NCBI RefSeq assembly: GCF_963576545.1
Contig: NC_083648.1
Coordinates: 17,712,436-17,776,435 of the forward strand
DNA length: 64,000 nucleotides
Source: Limanda limanda
Lineage: Eukaryota; Chordata; Actinopteri; Pleuronectiformes; Pleuronectidae
Direction of reading: 5' to 3'
Of this stretch, positions 23,777-37,130 are shown in pieces (within the stretch, counting starts at the first letter, position 1; every line of letters begins with the position of its first letter). Position numbers and translations under genes: made by a program. The notes beneath the pieces were generated by a model. It had not been told where the DNA came from, searched no databases, and saw nothing but the letters and a program-made list of their open reading frames with translations.

Positions 23777-23896
23777 AAGCTTACAGCACCTGGTATTCCC
23801 AGGCGGTCTCCCATCCAAGTACTAACCAGGCCCGACCCTGCTTAGCTTCCGAGATCGGACGAGATCGGGCGTGTTCAGGGTGGTATGGCCGTAAGC
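23777..23896 (-). rRNA. 5S rRNA copy 16
   Basis: Intact 120-nt gene, standard sequence, T-run terminator. Confidence 0.97.
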
Positions 23897-24380
23897 GAAA
23901 GACTCAAGTCACAATACCTTATTTAAACATGTGAACCACCACCATGGTGAATACTGTTGTCGCTTTGTGACCATTGAAACTGGGTTTTTGTTGTTATTTA
24001 ATGTTAAGGAAAGGGAAGCTCAAGGTGCAATTTTGTCACAATATTGCAAGAATAAATCATTACAATTTTCAATAATTGTCTTCAGTGATAATGTCCTGGT
24101 TTCATATACTGTTTCTTCGTTTGATGGTGAGTAAACTCGCTGCTCTTTCATCCTTCTCTCCAAATATGACATTTTGAGAATGATATGTTACTACTACATG
24201 AATAAAGTAGTGGTTTGAATATCAAAAGTCACTTGAATGTTCATTCTGTTCCTTCAGCGATGATGTGTGTGTGTTCCATATCCTTTGTTTCTTTTGTGGT
24301 CTTTCCTGCTCTTTCCAAGACGTTTCTCCTGTGAAGCAGCAGCAACAGCACCCTCTGCTGGTTGCAAAGAAAATTGGAAA

Positions 24381-24490
24381 AAGCTTACAGCACCTGGTAT
24401 TCCCAGGCGGTCTCCCATCCAAGTACTAACCAGGCCCGACCCTGCTTAGCTTCCGAGATCGGACGTGTTCAGGGTGGTATGGCCGTAAGC
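24381..24490 (-). pseudogene. 5S rRNA copy 17, 10-nt deletion
   Basis: 110 nt, with the same ten-base loss as copy 1 (about RNA positions 27-36). Terminator and internal promoter boxes are kept. Confidence 0.85.
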
Positions 24491-24974
24491 GAAAGACTCA
24501 AGTCACAATACCTTATTTAAACATGTGAACCACCACCATGGTGAATAATGTTGTCGCTTTGTGACCATTGAAACTGGGTTTTTGTTGTTATTTAATGTTA
24601 AGGAAAGAGAAGCTCAAGGTGCAATTTTGTCACAATATTGCAAGAATAAATCATTACAATTTTCAATAATTGTCTTCAGTGATAATGTCCTGGTTTCATA
24701 TACTGTTTCTTCGTTTGATGGTGAGTAAACTCGCTGCTCTTTCATCCTTCTCTCCAAATATGACATTTTAAGAATGATATGTTACTACTACATGAATAAA
24801 GTAGTGGTTTGAATATCAAAAGTCACTTGAATGTTCATTCTGTTCCTTCAGCGATGATGTGTGTGTGTTCCATATCCTTTGTTTCTTTTGTGGTCTTTCC
24901 TGCTCTTTCCAAGACGTTTCTCCTGTGAAGCAGCAGCAACAGCACCCTCTGCTGGTTGCAAAGAAAATTGGAAA

Positions 24975-25094
24975 AAGCTTACAGCACCTGGTATTCCCAG
25001 GCGGTCTCCCATCCAAGTACTAACCAGGCCCGACCCTGCTTAGCTTCCGAGATCGGACGAGATCGGGCGTGTTCAGGGTGGTATGGCCGTAAGC
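24975..25094 (-). rRNA. 5S rRNA copy 18
   Basis: Intact 120-nt gene. Its flanking spacers carry edge-specific changes (24548, 24770, 25152, 25375). It occupies the slot where the six-unit pattern would predict a third G60A copy, but it has the standard base. Confidence 0.96.
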
Positions 25095-25578
25095 GAAAGA
25101 CTCAAGTCACAATACCTTATTTAAACATGTGAACCACCACCATGGTGAATAATGTTGTCGCTTTGTGACCATTGAAACTGGGTTTTTGTTGTTATTTAAT
25201 GTTAAGGAAAGAGAAGCTCAAGGTGCAATTTTGTCACAATATTGCAAGAATAAATCATTACAATTTTCAATAATTGTCTTCAGTGATAATGTCCTGGTTT
25301 CATATACTGTTTCTTCGTTTGATGGTGAGTAAACTCGCTGCTCTTTCATCCTTCTCTCCAAATATGACATTTTGTGAATGATATGTTACTACTACATGAA
25401 TAAAGTAGTGGTTTGAATATCAAAAGTCACTTGAATGTTCATTCTGTTCCTTCAGCGATGATGTGTGTGTGTTCCATATCCTTTGTTTCTTTTGTGGTCT
25501 TTCCTGCTCTTTCCAAGACGTTTCTCCTGTGAAGCAGCAGCAACAGCACCCTCTGCTGGTTGCAAAGAAAATTGGAAA

Positions 25579-25698
25579 AAGCTTACAGCACCTGGTATTC
25601 CCAGGCGGTCTCCCATCCAAGTACTAACCAGGCCCGACCCTGCTTAGCTTCCGAGATCGGACGAGATCGGGCGTGTTCAGGGTGGTATGGCCGTAAGC
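25579..25698 (-). rRNA. 5S rRNA copy 19
   Basis: Intact 120-nt gene, the right-most copy and so the first reached when reading along its own strand. It has a private base (G at 25700) two bases upstream of its first transcribed base. Confidence 0.96.
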
Positions 25699-25992
25699 GG
25701 AAGACTCAAGTCACAATACCTTATTTAAACATGTGAACCACCACCATGGTGAATACTGTTGTCGCTTTGTGACCATTGAAACTGGGTTTTTGTTGTTATT
25801 TAATGTTAAGGAAAGGGAAGCTCAAGGTGCAATTTTGTCACAATATTGCAAGAATAAATCATTACAATTTTCAATAATTGTCTTCAGTGATAATGTCCTG
25901 GTTTCATATACTGTTTCTTCGTTTGATGGTGAGTAAACTCGCTGCTCTTTCATCCTTCTCTCCAAATATGACATTTTGAGAATGATATGTTA

Positions 25993-28900
25993 AAGGACAC
26001 TAGAAGCAGAGCCATGTCTCCTCTTGAGTATGACATCTCCATTTCTTCTTCTGATTTGGTTAAAAAACATCTTGAGAATTACAGCCATGTATATTATGTG
26101 GACTGAATGTGTGAAACAGATATTGGAATAAGTCGCAGATTACAAATTGCAAGAAATGTGAGTTGTGAGTTTCAAACAATGTTTATAGGTGACGGAAATT
26201 GAGGAAGGTGACTTGCTCTTTCATAAACTTTAAAAACTTTAATTTTTTCATTCAGTTTTTTACAACATATATTTATATAATATATAAGATGAGAGAATAA
26301 AATATCCTGTATAAATAGGTCCTCAATAAGCACATGGGGAGAATATTCTATTCTGCAAGCAGGTTGTCAAAAGTCACATTTGCCACTAGGGGGCATCATA
26401 GGCCTTGTTTTTAATCACTCTTCACAGAGTGGCACAACTTTTAAAAACTTAATCAGAATTATTCTTATAACCATAATTTACAGCTGTTAAAATCTAATCA
26501 CAGGAGGTGACATGTAGTGTTTACCTAGATTTTAAGTTAGTTTTGTGTTGCTGTTAAAGAGACACCACGCTGATTCTAAGATCTTAGAGTTTTGTCCAGT
26601 ATGGAAATATAAACCCCGATGATGTCATCTCTCATCGCATTGCAGGGTCTTGTATTTTTAGAGCTCGACTAAAAGTCAGAGCATCTTGGTCTCTTACTCT
26701 GCAAAACACTGACCTGTTTTCTATTTCTTTTCTCCCCTGTAAGTTCTCTGACTTCATGAAAGTGTTTACTCAATCGCTGGAGTGACCCAATACACATGTG
26801 TTTTTATTTGCCACTGAAAATAGTGACTAGTTTGAGTTTCATTTACCAGATATTGCAGAGCCCAGCAGTTTGAGGAAAACACTTTTTGACATATGTTTGA
26901 ATACGTACGTCTTCAGCAGGAAACAGTGGAGTTGGGGCTGAGAGTTTCATAGAGAAGTTACAAGAGACGATACTTGATGGTTTCACGCTTTACTGTGATT
27001 TGTTGCCAGTACCAACAAGAAGGCATAAATAAGCCTTACCATCATTAGATTACAATAATACTATATTCAAAACTAATAATAGGGAGTGTTATTACTTAAA
27101 GGAAAGTATATTTAATGTGAAACTTGAACTTGGATTAAAGAAAGAGCCACTGAAACCACACTAAAACAGACCAAAAGAAACAAGTAGATTATTTTGCATT
27201 CTTTCCACCCACACTGGACGGTAGCTCATGACTCTCATCAGCGCTGAGAGCAGAGTCCCAGCATCTTAAGTGTAAATGTTTAGGATTCTTGAAGGATAGA
27301 CAAATGGGTCAAAGTGTGCAAACTTTAAATACCAGTGACCTGCGACATATAGGCAGATTTAACCTTTGACCTCCGGCCCTGCTTATCGTCGCACAACCCT
27401 AAGAAGAGTCTTACATGAATATAAGATAATCCTATTTTGCCAAAGGTTCTGGTGCCACATGCGCACAACTGCTCCATGCAAAGCCTATGCACCAATACTT
27501 TTCTGTATTATACAAAATGCTGTCAAATAACACATTCAATATAAAATATGGGGATATATGCAGCAGTAAATTCAATTCAGGAGGACACGTTTATGAAGTT
27601 TGTAAAACGTCTGGATGTTTAGACGGATGAAGTGCGTTGACAGAGCAGCACTTAACTTGAGGGCTTCTCCACTTGTCAGTCCAGTACCGGAGCTGGAGAG
27701 GATCCAGACGCTGTGATCAGCAAAGTGCAGCAGCTGCCACCCGGCACAGAAAAATCATTACCGACAACATATTACTGTAATGTATTTAAATTAAAACAAA
27801 TTTAAATGAAAACGTTTGTGTTTTTTACATCTGGGTTTTTAGAATTCAGGACTTGGTAGGAGTATTTTTTTCAACTCCTAAAATCCAGGTGAGTGAGTAG
27901 CTGTAAAGATATGTAATCTTCTGCCACGGTTTGTTGTTGCCTGAAAGCAGAGGTACCCTCTCACCTGGTTTTAGAGTCACAGGCCTCTATGAGCGTAATG
28001 CTACAAGCATCCTGAGCAGAGATCCTCCCCTGGAAGCCGAACACTCCCAAATCAAAACAACCTGGGGCCACATTCAGCCGCACCTATTGACGAAATAATG
28101 AGAAAACTCTTTAGATCATGCTTTCTGTAAACATGTGGCCTCACCGGTAAAACTTAATGTTGATAAAGATAAAGGTTCTTCTCACAAAGCTCCTCACATT
28201 AGGCTCAATTAATTATTACGTTAGGAAAATGGGGGATTAGTCTTAAAAGGCCCAACTTTTTAATAAAGGAGAAATTAGGGTTTTACATTTATTAAAGATT
28301 AACTTCTATGGATATTTTAAACGAGTGGTAGAGCATCTTTGTATGAAGAATCCTGTTTTTTTGTTCTAGAATCTCTGTGTAGCTCATGTTCCTCTGCTTT
28401 ACGACTCCTCACTGGCGCAGCTCAACAAGAAGAAATGAGACATTAATCTGATACACGATTCCCCCACATCTGCTCCGGACACCTGTGAGAAGATTGCTTC
28501 AGACATTGCACTAAAGTTATGGTCCTCCTCCTCCTCCTCTTCCTCCTCCTCATCCTCGCACTCAGTTGCTCTGACAAGCTTTTAAGATCGCTTCAAAGCT
28601 ACGACTGAGTTATCGGCTTTTAAAGAGAATAATCTATAAAGAGAATAAAGAAATCTACATAGATTCTACATAATTTTGAATATTAACTGAGATTCCAATC
28701 AGACTTTTATGAGATTTTTTTGAGCAAGAAGAGCACAACACGTTTGTGACCTTTATTTCTCTTGTTTGTTTGTTTGTTTTCTCCAATCTCTGTCTGCCAC
28801 TCCCCACCTCACCCACCCCTCCATCACCAGCAAACCTTTGCCCTCGGCTTCAGTTTCACCCAAAATAAACCCACACAACCAATTCTAGGCTCTAGCTGTA

Positions 28901-31100
28901 GCTGCTCCCTGGAGAAATACAACTGCTATTTCGCTCAGTTTGTTTTACTTTAAAAGCAAGATCTAGAGTATTTTATTTTCATAGAATATGTTTTTAAAAA
29001 ATCTTGTAAAGAAGCCATGTTAAAAAGTCCCCTCCAACACTAATACACTGTTGCATAGATCCAGGTCATCACGATTACATATATATTAGGCTAATAATCA
29101 TGATCATAATAGTTAAAAAATATAAATTGTAATGACCAATCATCCACCACATGATCCACCTCAACCTCCTGCTAACTTTTTAAACTACGTCACATGATTT
29201 CCTCCTTTACTTCCGTCATAGTTGCTATGGCCACCAGAGGTCACCAGTCCCTGTTGACTGCTTGGGACCAATCGCCTCCAGGTGATAGGCTGGGATCAAT
29301 GTATCTTGTTTTGATTTTTACAAATGTAATGTTAAGTTTCAAATGTTTTCATCTGATATAATGTAAAAATACAGTTAATAACACTGACCACCATTATGTG
29401 TTTGTGATATTAGTTTTAGCTGCTTTGCCCATGCAGTGCTTTGGAACCTTGGGCTTATCTCTGCCATGATGATGATACTTTTTAGCTTTTGTCTTTCCGA
29501 TGTAATCCAGGGGAGTTCACCCCCCCGGGTCCCACGGCTGGATACACAGACGCAGTAGTAAACACATGCAAACAGAAACACACACACGTTCAGGTCAGAT
29601 CATCGTTCAAACTCAGTGAGACATTTAGATTTTTCATCCAGCTTGCCAAGAAGTATAAATATTTCATATGTATGTGTGTATGTGTGTGTGTGTTTGTTTG
29701 TGTGTCATATTGACTTAATCAGCTCTCATAGCGATGCACCTCATGGTTCATGAGCACTTACTCAGACTCGGCTGACCTCATTCAACACCTGGATTGCTCT
29801 CTGTGCAGACACCGATTGGTGTCTCCATGGAAACCAGAGTCTATATACCTCTGTATTTGCCAGGAGTAAACACCAGCACTACCTTCAATGTTTCCATCCC
29901 CTGTGAACCACAGCGAGGAGGAGAGACACATGTTTATGTCATGCAGGTTTGCCATGTGAATAAACTCTGTCCAGAGTCCATGTGATGTAAAGCAAAGTAG
30001 ACTATCATCAGATATGATTAGCCTCAGAGAAAATACTTCTCTTAGACTAATTAGCTTCGACAGGCAGTTGTAAAGCTTGAACACGCATATAAGAATATAC
30101 AATGTCCCAGTTGAAGCAGCTGTGCATTTCTCTCTGCATCTGCTTTTAAGATGAAAGGATGAAACAAGACTTCCTCTAGCTCCAAGGCCTTTTCTCAGAG
30201 TCCAACATTCACACATGTTCTATAATTTTCTGTTCAGAAACAGGACCAGCAGTCAGCCCTCACTTGACATGTCATTGCGGAATTACAAGCTTTGCACGTT
30301 TCCTTTTCCTTCGAGAGGAGTATTTCCAAAGTCTCTCTCACTGTGGCAGATGCAGATCGTAGATCCCAGGCAGAAGTCTCAAAAATATCCCGAGCGACGT
30401 GCTAGGGCCAAGAGGTGGAGGGTAGTGATTTTGAACCCACCCACAGAGACGCTGCCAGGGGTCGGTGCGCTGCCTCCTCCCATCTGCAGGAGAGTGGGAG
30501 CCAATTGGAATCAAAACAGCTCACCTCTGCTTCCCAGTGTAACACCACACCCTTACCCGACACCAATGAGGAGCTCTGCCCTAATCTTTTGTGGTGATAT
30601 AGAGCTTTCATTGACTCCTCATTTACTTTTACACTCCTGGAAACAAAAGACAACAACAGAATTTGACTTTAGCCACAAAGTATTCTGAAAAATTTGTCCT
30701 AAAATGTTTTCGCTTTTTCTGTTTACAATCTTATTATTTCTCTAATACGCGATACAGGAAATGTTCTGAGTTTTTCTGGGTTATCTTAATCTCTTGTGCC
30801 TCTTAATGCAACAACAACCTTTTCTGCAAATTCATTTGAATTCCTTTTTAAATGGTTTTCATACATTTTCAGTAAAGTAATTGAGACAAATTCTCAGCAT
30901 TGAGCCTTTATGAATTGAAAAACAACCTTTTTGTGGGTTTTGTTTTTTATGTACATTGTATGTATGGGATGTCATGTGCGCATGAATAAAACGGTTGTTG
31001 TTATTTATCTGTATCTTATTGTAACTGTCTGAGATTCGCATCTGCAAGCATCACACGTTGGTTGTTTTTCAAACTCTTACATACTGAGAGTTGCTCTGTA
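25993..31100. other. Intergenic, no gene recognised
   Basis: No credible coding exon or RNA gene. A CT-rich triplet run ('tcctcctcctcc') lies around 28520-28556, and a short TG/TTTG tract at 29670-29703. The open frames around 29.8-30.7 kb overlap on both strands and resemble nothing known. Confidence 0.55.
26383..26395 (+). promoter_or_regulatory. CTCF-core motif match near the 5S array
   Basis: CCACTAGGGGGCA matches the CTCF core CCASYAGRKGGCR at all 13 positions. It lies about 390 bp beyond the right edge of the 5S array. A chance match is possible; no occupancy can be known from sequence. Confidence 0.4.
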
Positions 31101-31104
31101 CGAG

Positions 31105-31230
31105 GTGGATTTTTCCCCTCAAAGAGCCACTGACATGTTTCTCTTGGAGCCTTAAACAGACACAGCGCACTCTCCACGTGGTGAACACATGGTTCTAATC
31201 ATGTGATATGGAAAGACACAAATAAATCTT
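31105..31230. repeat. Diverged duplicate segment, copy A
   Basis: Shares an ordered set of phrases with copy B at about 31540-31670 in the same orientation: 'tgtttctcttggagccttaaac' against 'tatttctctttgagtcttaaac', then 'actctccacgtggtg' against 'actctccacgtggcg', then 'acacatggttct'. Confidence 0.75.
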
Positions 31231-31539
31231 GATTTTGTGGTTCTCAAGTGTGATCCTTTTGCTTCTACTACCTTGGTTTGGAAGCTGTGTTTGGATGAAG
31301 AAGAATGTCCTACGTGCCCCTGCAGATTTGCAATAAAAATGCACATTTTCTTTTTTACCAAAATGTCAAACAATAAACATATGAAAAATATATACTAGGA
31401 TAAAAGTACTCAATGTGTGACTAATGTTAAATAAACAGTCCCTACTTTAAATGGATCCGACACAGACACAGACGTCTCCGCAGCCTTATAGCGTCTGACA
31501 TTTCTCAAACACTGTCACAAAGACTTTTGATCTATGTGA

Positions 31540-31670
31540 CGTTGATGTTGTCCCCAAAGAACCACCGAAATATTTCTCTTTGAGTCTTAAACAAACACAG
31601 CAAACTCTCCACGTGGCGGACACATGGTTCTGATCACGAGACATTAGACGCCAGAAACATATCTGTGTCC
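31540..31670. repeat. Diverged duplicate segment, copy B
   Basis: Direct-orientation partner of the segment at 31105-31230, offset about 440 bp, roughly 80 per cent alike by eye. Either an old tandem duplication or two copies of one dispersed element. Confidence 0.75.
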
Positions 31671-32317
31671 CAAACACACGCTGGCTTTGTCTTCTCCTGG
31701 AAACACAGCTGGCCACAGTCATGGATTCAAAACACTGCTTCTCAATATTAAGTGCTTTTGATATTCACTGTTTTCTTTGCACATATGTTGAATTTCAGTT
31801 ACGTGTTCAGAATGGGCCCCTTGATCCCAACTGTTAATTACACATTGTCAAGTGTATCAAAGTATCTAGGTCAAATCCCAGCACAGAGTTGCACGACTCC
31901 AACTGTGCAAGGGGTTGATTGATAGGTTTAAGGTTAGTGACCTCGCACATTGATTACTCAACCTGGTCCCCAGCCACATTATGTTGTATGTAGAGAATAC
32001 AGATCACTCATTTGTAGATAGTGCCCTGTGTACTGCTGGTGAGCGGTCCTCCAGGACTGAGGTCGTCATCCACGCTCCCTCTGCCAGTGACCACTTCTTC
32101 ACCGTGCTGTAAGCAGAGGCAGTCACCATGTCCCTGTGCAGCGTGGATGGTGAGCCCTTGAGGCCGAGCAAGTGGGTGACTGAGTTATTAACCCTCTGCA
32201 CATTGTTCATGTTGCACGTCCATGTTCCGAGAACTTTATGACTAATCTACCCAAACTTATCAATCACCCCTCAAATAACATGGCATCATATTATATAAGC
32301 TGAGCCTGTTTTTACCT
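31671..32317. other. Intergenic, nothing identified
   Basis: Low-information DNA with no recognised coding, RNA or repeat feature. Confidence 0.5.
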
Positions 32318-32900
32318 CCACCAAGAAGGTTATAGTTTCACCGTTGTTCATTTGTTTGTTTGTTTTTCAACATTTTCCTTGATTTCGCAGAGAATAAATC
32401 ATGGATATTGATGAAAAGAATTAGGCATATTTAAGGAGCTGATATCTTAGTGTGTGTCATTGGGTGCAGCTTGATTTTAAGTGGATTGTCTGGCATGGTC
32501 TTCACACTCCTGAGTGCCATTCTGGTTTGTTGGTTTGTTGGAAGGATTATGCAAAAGAATTGCGCAACCAATTCCGTGTGAATTTATGGAGGGGGAGATT
32601 TGACCCGAGGAAGAAAACATTAAATTGTGGTTTGGCTCCAGATCAGGGGGCGGATCCAGGAATTTCTTTAACATTGTAAGATTGGTCTTTTTCCCCCTAA
32701 CATTTCCTTTATTTCTCAGAGAATAATTCATCAGAATTCGTTAGATTTTGATGACAGAAATCAGGCAGGATTTGGAGACTGATAATTATGAAAGTGTGCA
32801 ATTTGGTGCAGATCGAAATAGAATCTACATCTGGTGAATTTGAATGTGGTTTCATAAGGGGACTATTAGGCCGGTATTAGCTGTACTGAGTGACATTCTA
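32318..32900. repeat. Dispersed repeat, cctccaccaagaagg family
   Basis: Opens with 'acctccaccaagaaggttat' and a tttgttTG run, contains two related halves ('tttctcagagaataa', 'tggtgcag'), and ends near 'gtgacattctagttgt'. Pieces match the repeats at 7236-7480 and 44790-44960. Class not assigned. Confidence 0.5.
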
Positions 32901-34660
32901 GTTGTATGTAAAATCATAGTGCTTAATGACTGTTGTCAGTATGTAGTGGAATAGACATTACAATATTCCCAGTTGAAATGTCATGGACAGCCAGTATAAA
33001 GTAAAAGAACTGAAATAACTCAGTAAAACGGATATAAAATTGTCCTGTGCTTGATTAAATACAAGTTGTTACAGTCCATCGCTGTAAAGAGACGACTGTT
33101 ACAGAAAAGTATCACCAAACTCTGCCCTCTGTGAAACTTTCTCTCTTATTTGTAGCTCGTTATTTTGTTTTAGCCTCAGGTTTCCCTCCTGGCTGCTCCA
33201 GACAAACATGTTTCCATTAGCAACCAGCAGCAGTTCTCAGCAGACTGATGTTGGATGGGGGTGGGAAGAGACTGAGGCTCATCAGAGCTCAAGAAACTGA
33301 CTGGGGACTAAACAGGGGAGACTTTAAGTAAATAAAAAGCTTTTGGTGAATATTGTCTGGCAGGGAAGCCTGACTTTCCACACCGGCCAACAGAGGGAGT
33401 TACTGGGACATCAGTTCAGGGAATTAACCATTTCCAATCAGAGGGAAACTGATAAAAAACATAAACGTGAGCTGCAGTTAGACTCAGATATGTCTTTTTA
33501 TTCTGGCAAATACATTCATAAAGTCATTTAATTACATGTGTCATTCAGAGTATATTCAGAGCAACTTTGGAACTGTTGCATCTGAACGGATGTGGCGATG
33601 CTAGCGATCTTTTGTGCAGTGTGTGCGTGTTTTCGGTGTGTGCGTGCGAACGTGAACGCGGCTCCAGAGAAGTTATCAGAGGACATATAGGGATGGTTTG
33701 AAGCCTAATATTTAAAAACACATATTTGATTGTTGGTGCATATGGACATTTGAATGACACCACACGAGCACAATGGAGGCACTCTATGTTTTTTTTTCTT
33801 TTTGTTTTTATGTTTCAGTTACTTCAATTGTATTGGATTCGGCAGTGGTGAGTAGATAGATAATTTAATTTAAATTTTTCTGTGAACTATCCCTTTAAAG
33901 AATATATTTCCAAAACTTGTTACATATTCCAACACTTTTCCCAACCTCATAGGGCTGGTTTAGAGTCAGAGACCAAAGATGAAGAAAGAAACTTTAATTA
34001 AATCATCTGCAAACAAAGATCACGTTTTTGTTTGGACTCCTCTACTGACGTCTTTCAAGTCTGCTTTGCTCCTTGCTGATGTAGTCGGGGGCCTAATAGT
34101 TCCATCAAAAAGATGCAGGAACTAAGCAAAAATAATAAATAACAAAACTTTTGATGGAAATACTGCGTGAGAAAGATGCAAAGTATGTGCAATATTGAGT
34201 GGAAAATCGTGGCTTTGAGATAAATCTAGTTTGATCAGGATGCATTAGCGAGCTTGTGACCTTGTTAAGTCTGTCTGCACGGATCCTGCTGGGACTCGGA
34301 CAGGACGCCCAGCACAGAGAGCTCAGGTAAACAGCAGGATGTTCAGTCCTCACCATCGATTACGGACCCCAGAGAGCAGCGGTTGCTGGAGCAAATCTTG
34401 GCCTTTTACGCCACGGGTCACTAAGTGTTCATTCAGGGGTGATTCATCCTTCTATGGAAAAATCAAAGTGGTTGCTGCTGTGCTGGCAGTCTGTCACGCC
34501 GGTTTTGCGGAGCCAGTGGAGATATCACATTAAGAGCCCACACACACGCAGCATGACACACGGGCTGTTTGGGGATGGAACTTATATGAAGCAATAGACG
34601 CAGCAATTTGGGGACAGAAAGACAACAACGGGTGATTCATGAAAATCAGGGAGCCTGCTG
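32901..34660. other. Intergenic, nothing identified
   Basis: Frames are short and unsupported on both strands; no RNA gene seen. Confidence 0.5.
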
Positions 34661-34679
34661 AGATGTGGTGGTGTCAGTG

Positions 34680-34960
34680 AGAACTCACTCCCACACTCTA
34701 GTGTGTGGAGCAACAAGTATGAGGCCATATTATTTATGCGTGTACTCATACAGATGTCTTTGTGAGGACCACTCCTTCCTATACTTTCTGACCTACTTTC
34801 AATGGGTTGTCGTAGGGTTAAGACTTGATCTTAGTGTCAGATTAAGTTAGTGTTCAGGTAAGAATCAGGGTTAGGCCTTTAATTGTGATGGATAAGGTAT
34901 TGGTAAGGGGCGAGATAAGGCATTTTGTCCAAGGGTGTCCCCACTAGGACAGGAGTACCA
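34680..34960. repeat. 'gtgaggacc' type dispersed repeat
   Basis: Contains 'tctttgtgaggacca', 'cctactttcaatgggttgt', 'agggttaagacttg' and then a TG run, an order echoed in reverse complement at 50940-51480 (there 'aaccaagtcttaaccct', 'attgaaa' and the CA run). A CA-microsatellite-associated repeat. Confidence 0.5.
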
Positions 34961-35110
34961 GGGTGTGTGTGTGTGTGTTTGTGAGGAGAGTTGTGCAACT
35001 CTCTCAATCCGTGTGCATAACCAGAATTGTAAATGTGTGAAACAATCCACAAATCCCTGCCTTGCAATCGCAAAAAAGGAATCTGCAGATGTGTATTCAG
35101 AATCTGTGTG
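34961..35110 (+). repeat. Inverted repeat arm A beside a TG tract
   Basis: Reads 'gagagttgtg...ctctcaatccgtgtg...gaattgtaaatgtgtgaaacaatcc...aatctgcagatg'. The reverse complement of 35460-35575 has the same phrases in the same order (gagagttgtg, tctcaatccatgtg, gatttgtaaaagtgtaaaa, aatctgcaaatg). Confidence 0.65.
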
Positions 35111-35459
35111 TGCATATTCAGATTTACAAGTGTAATGAGATTTGGACATTCGTTGTCAAATCCCCTAATGAATGCATAGATCTGGTAAAGTGTCAACAGT
35201 TACCACTCAGGCAGGCCTCTTACTCGGCTATCGGTCTACATCTGATTTTCTGCGATGGCCCATCTAGAGTGAGGGGATTTGTCCGTATCCTCCATTATCA
35301 CAACCTTTTATTACCCTGAGCTTAAGTAAGCAAGCAAGGTGGCCAGTTTTCCTCACTTTTCTCATGTTTCTTGGATTGTTCGAAGAGCCGTCCCCCCTGA
35401 CAGAAGCCAACATGTCTCGGCCTAGTTAAGATATTTCAGCAACACTTATATACTCCACA

Positions 35460-36888
<1,429 letters not shown>

Positions 36889-37130
36889 TGAATTCTCAGG
36901 AGGTAGAGCGGGTTGTCCACTAAGCAGAAGGTTGATGGTTCAATCCCCGGCTGCCCCATCCCATGTCCAAGTGTCCTTGGGCAAGACATTGAACCCCAAA
37001 TTCCCCCTGACAGCTGTGCCAGTATTGAAAGTATTGTGTGGTAGTGTAAATCTGTTTGAGTGGTTGATAAAAGTAGTCTTTTTATATTCACCATACATCC
37101 ATACATATAATTAAAAGGGCTGCAATAACA
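36889..37130 (+). mobile_element. tRNA-derived SINE copy
   Basis: 'caggaggtagagcggg' resembles a Pol III A box and 'ggttcaatccccgg' a B box, about 35-40 bp further on, followed by 'tccttgggcaagacattgaaccccaa' split across the tRNA-unrelated body. The 3' tail is decayed. Confidence 0.7.

Larger units (their letters stand above)
14515..25992 (-). repeat. 5S ribosomal DNA tandem array, 19 units
   Basis: Nineteen head-to-tail units, each made of a 120-nt 5S gene on the minus strand and a spacer of about 484 bp. The period is 604 bp for almost all units. Gene-to-gene distance is 594 bp from copy 1 to 2 and from copy 17 to 18, because copies 1 and 17 lack 10 nt. Units are nearly identical. The left-most unit carries an extra insertion (near 14628-14641), and the three right-most units carry private changes at 24548, 24770, 25152, 25375 and 25700. 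Sparse variants within the array recur every six units. Short open frames found in every spacer are simply repeats of non-coding DNA. Confidence 0.97.

Noticed and set aside
14871..25936. Repeated small open frames (60-67 residues) in every 5S spacer, on both strands
   Set aside because: They recur only because the unit recurs. They overlap the 5S genes or AT-rich spacer, have no family resemblance and no splice or translation context.
30215..30688. Open frame of 157 residues as a possible gene
   Set aside because: No recognisable domain and strong overlapping frames on the opposite strand; no splice or poly(A) context seen.
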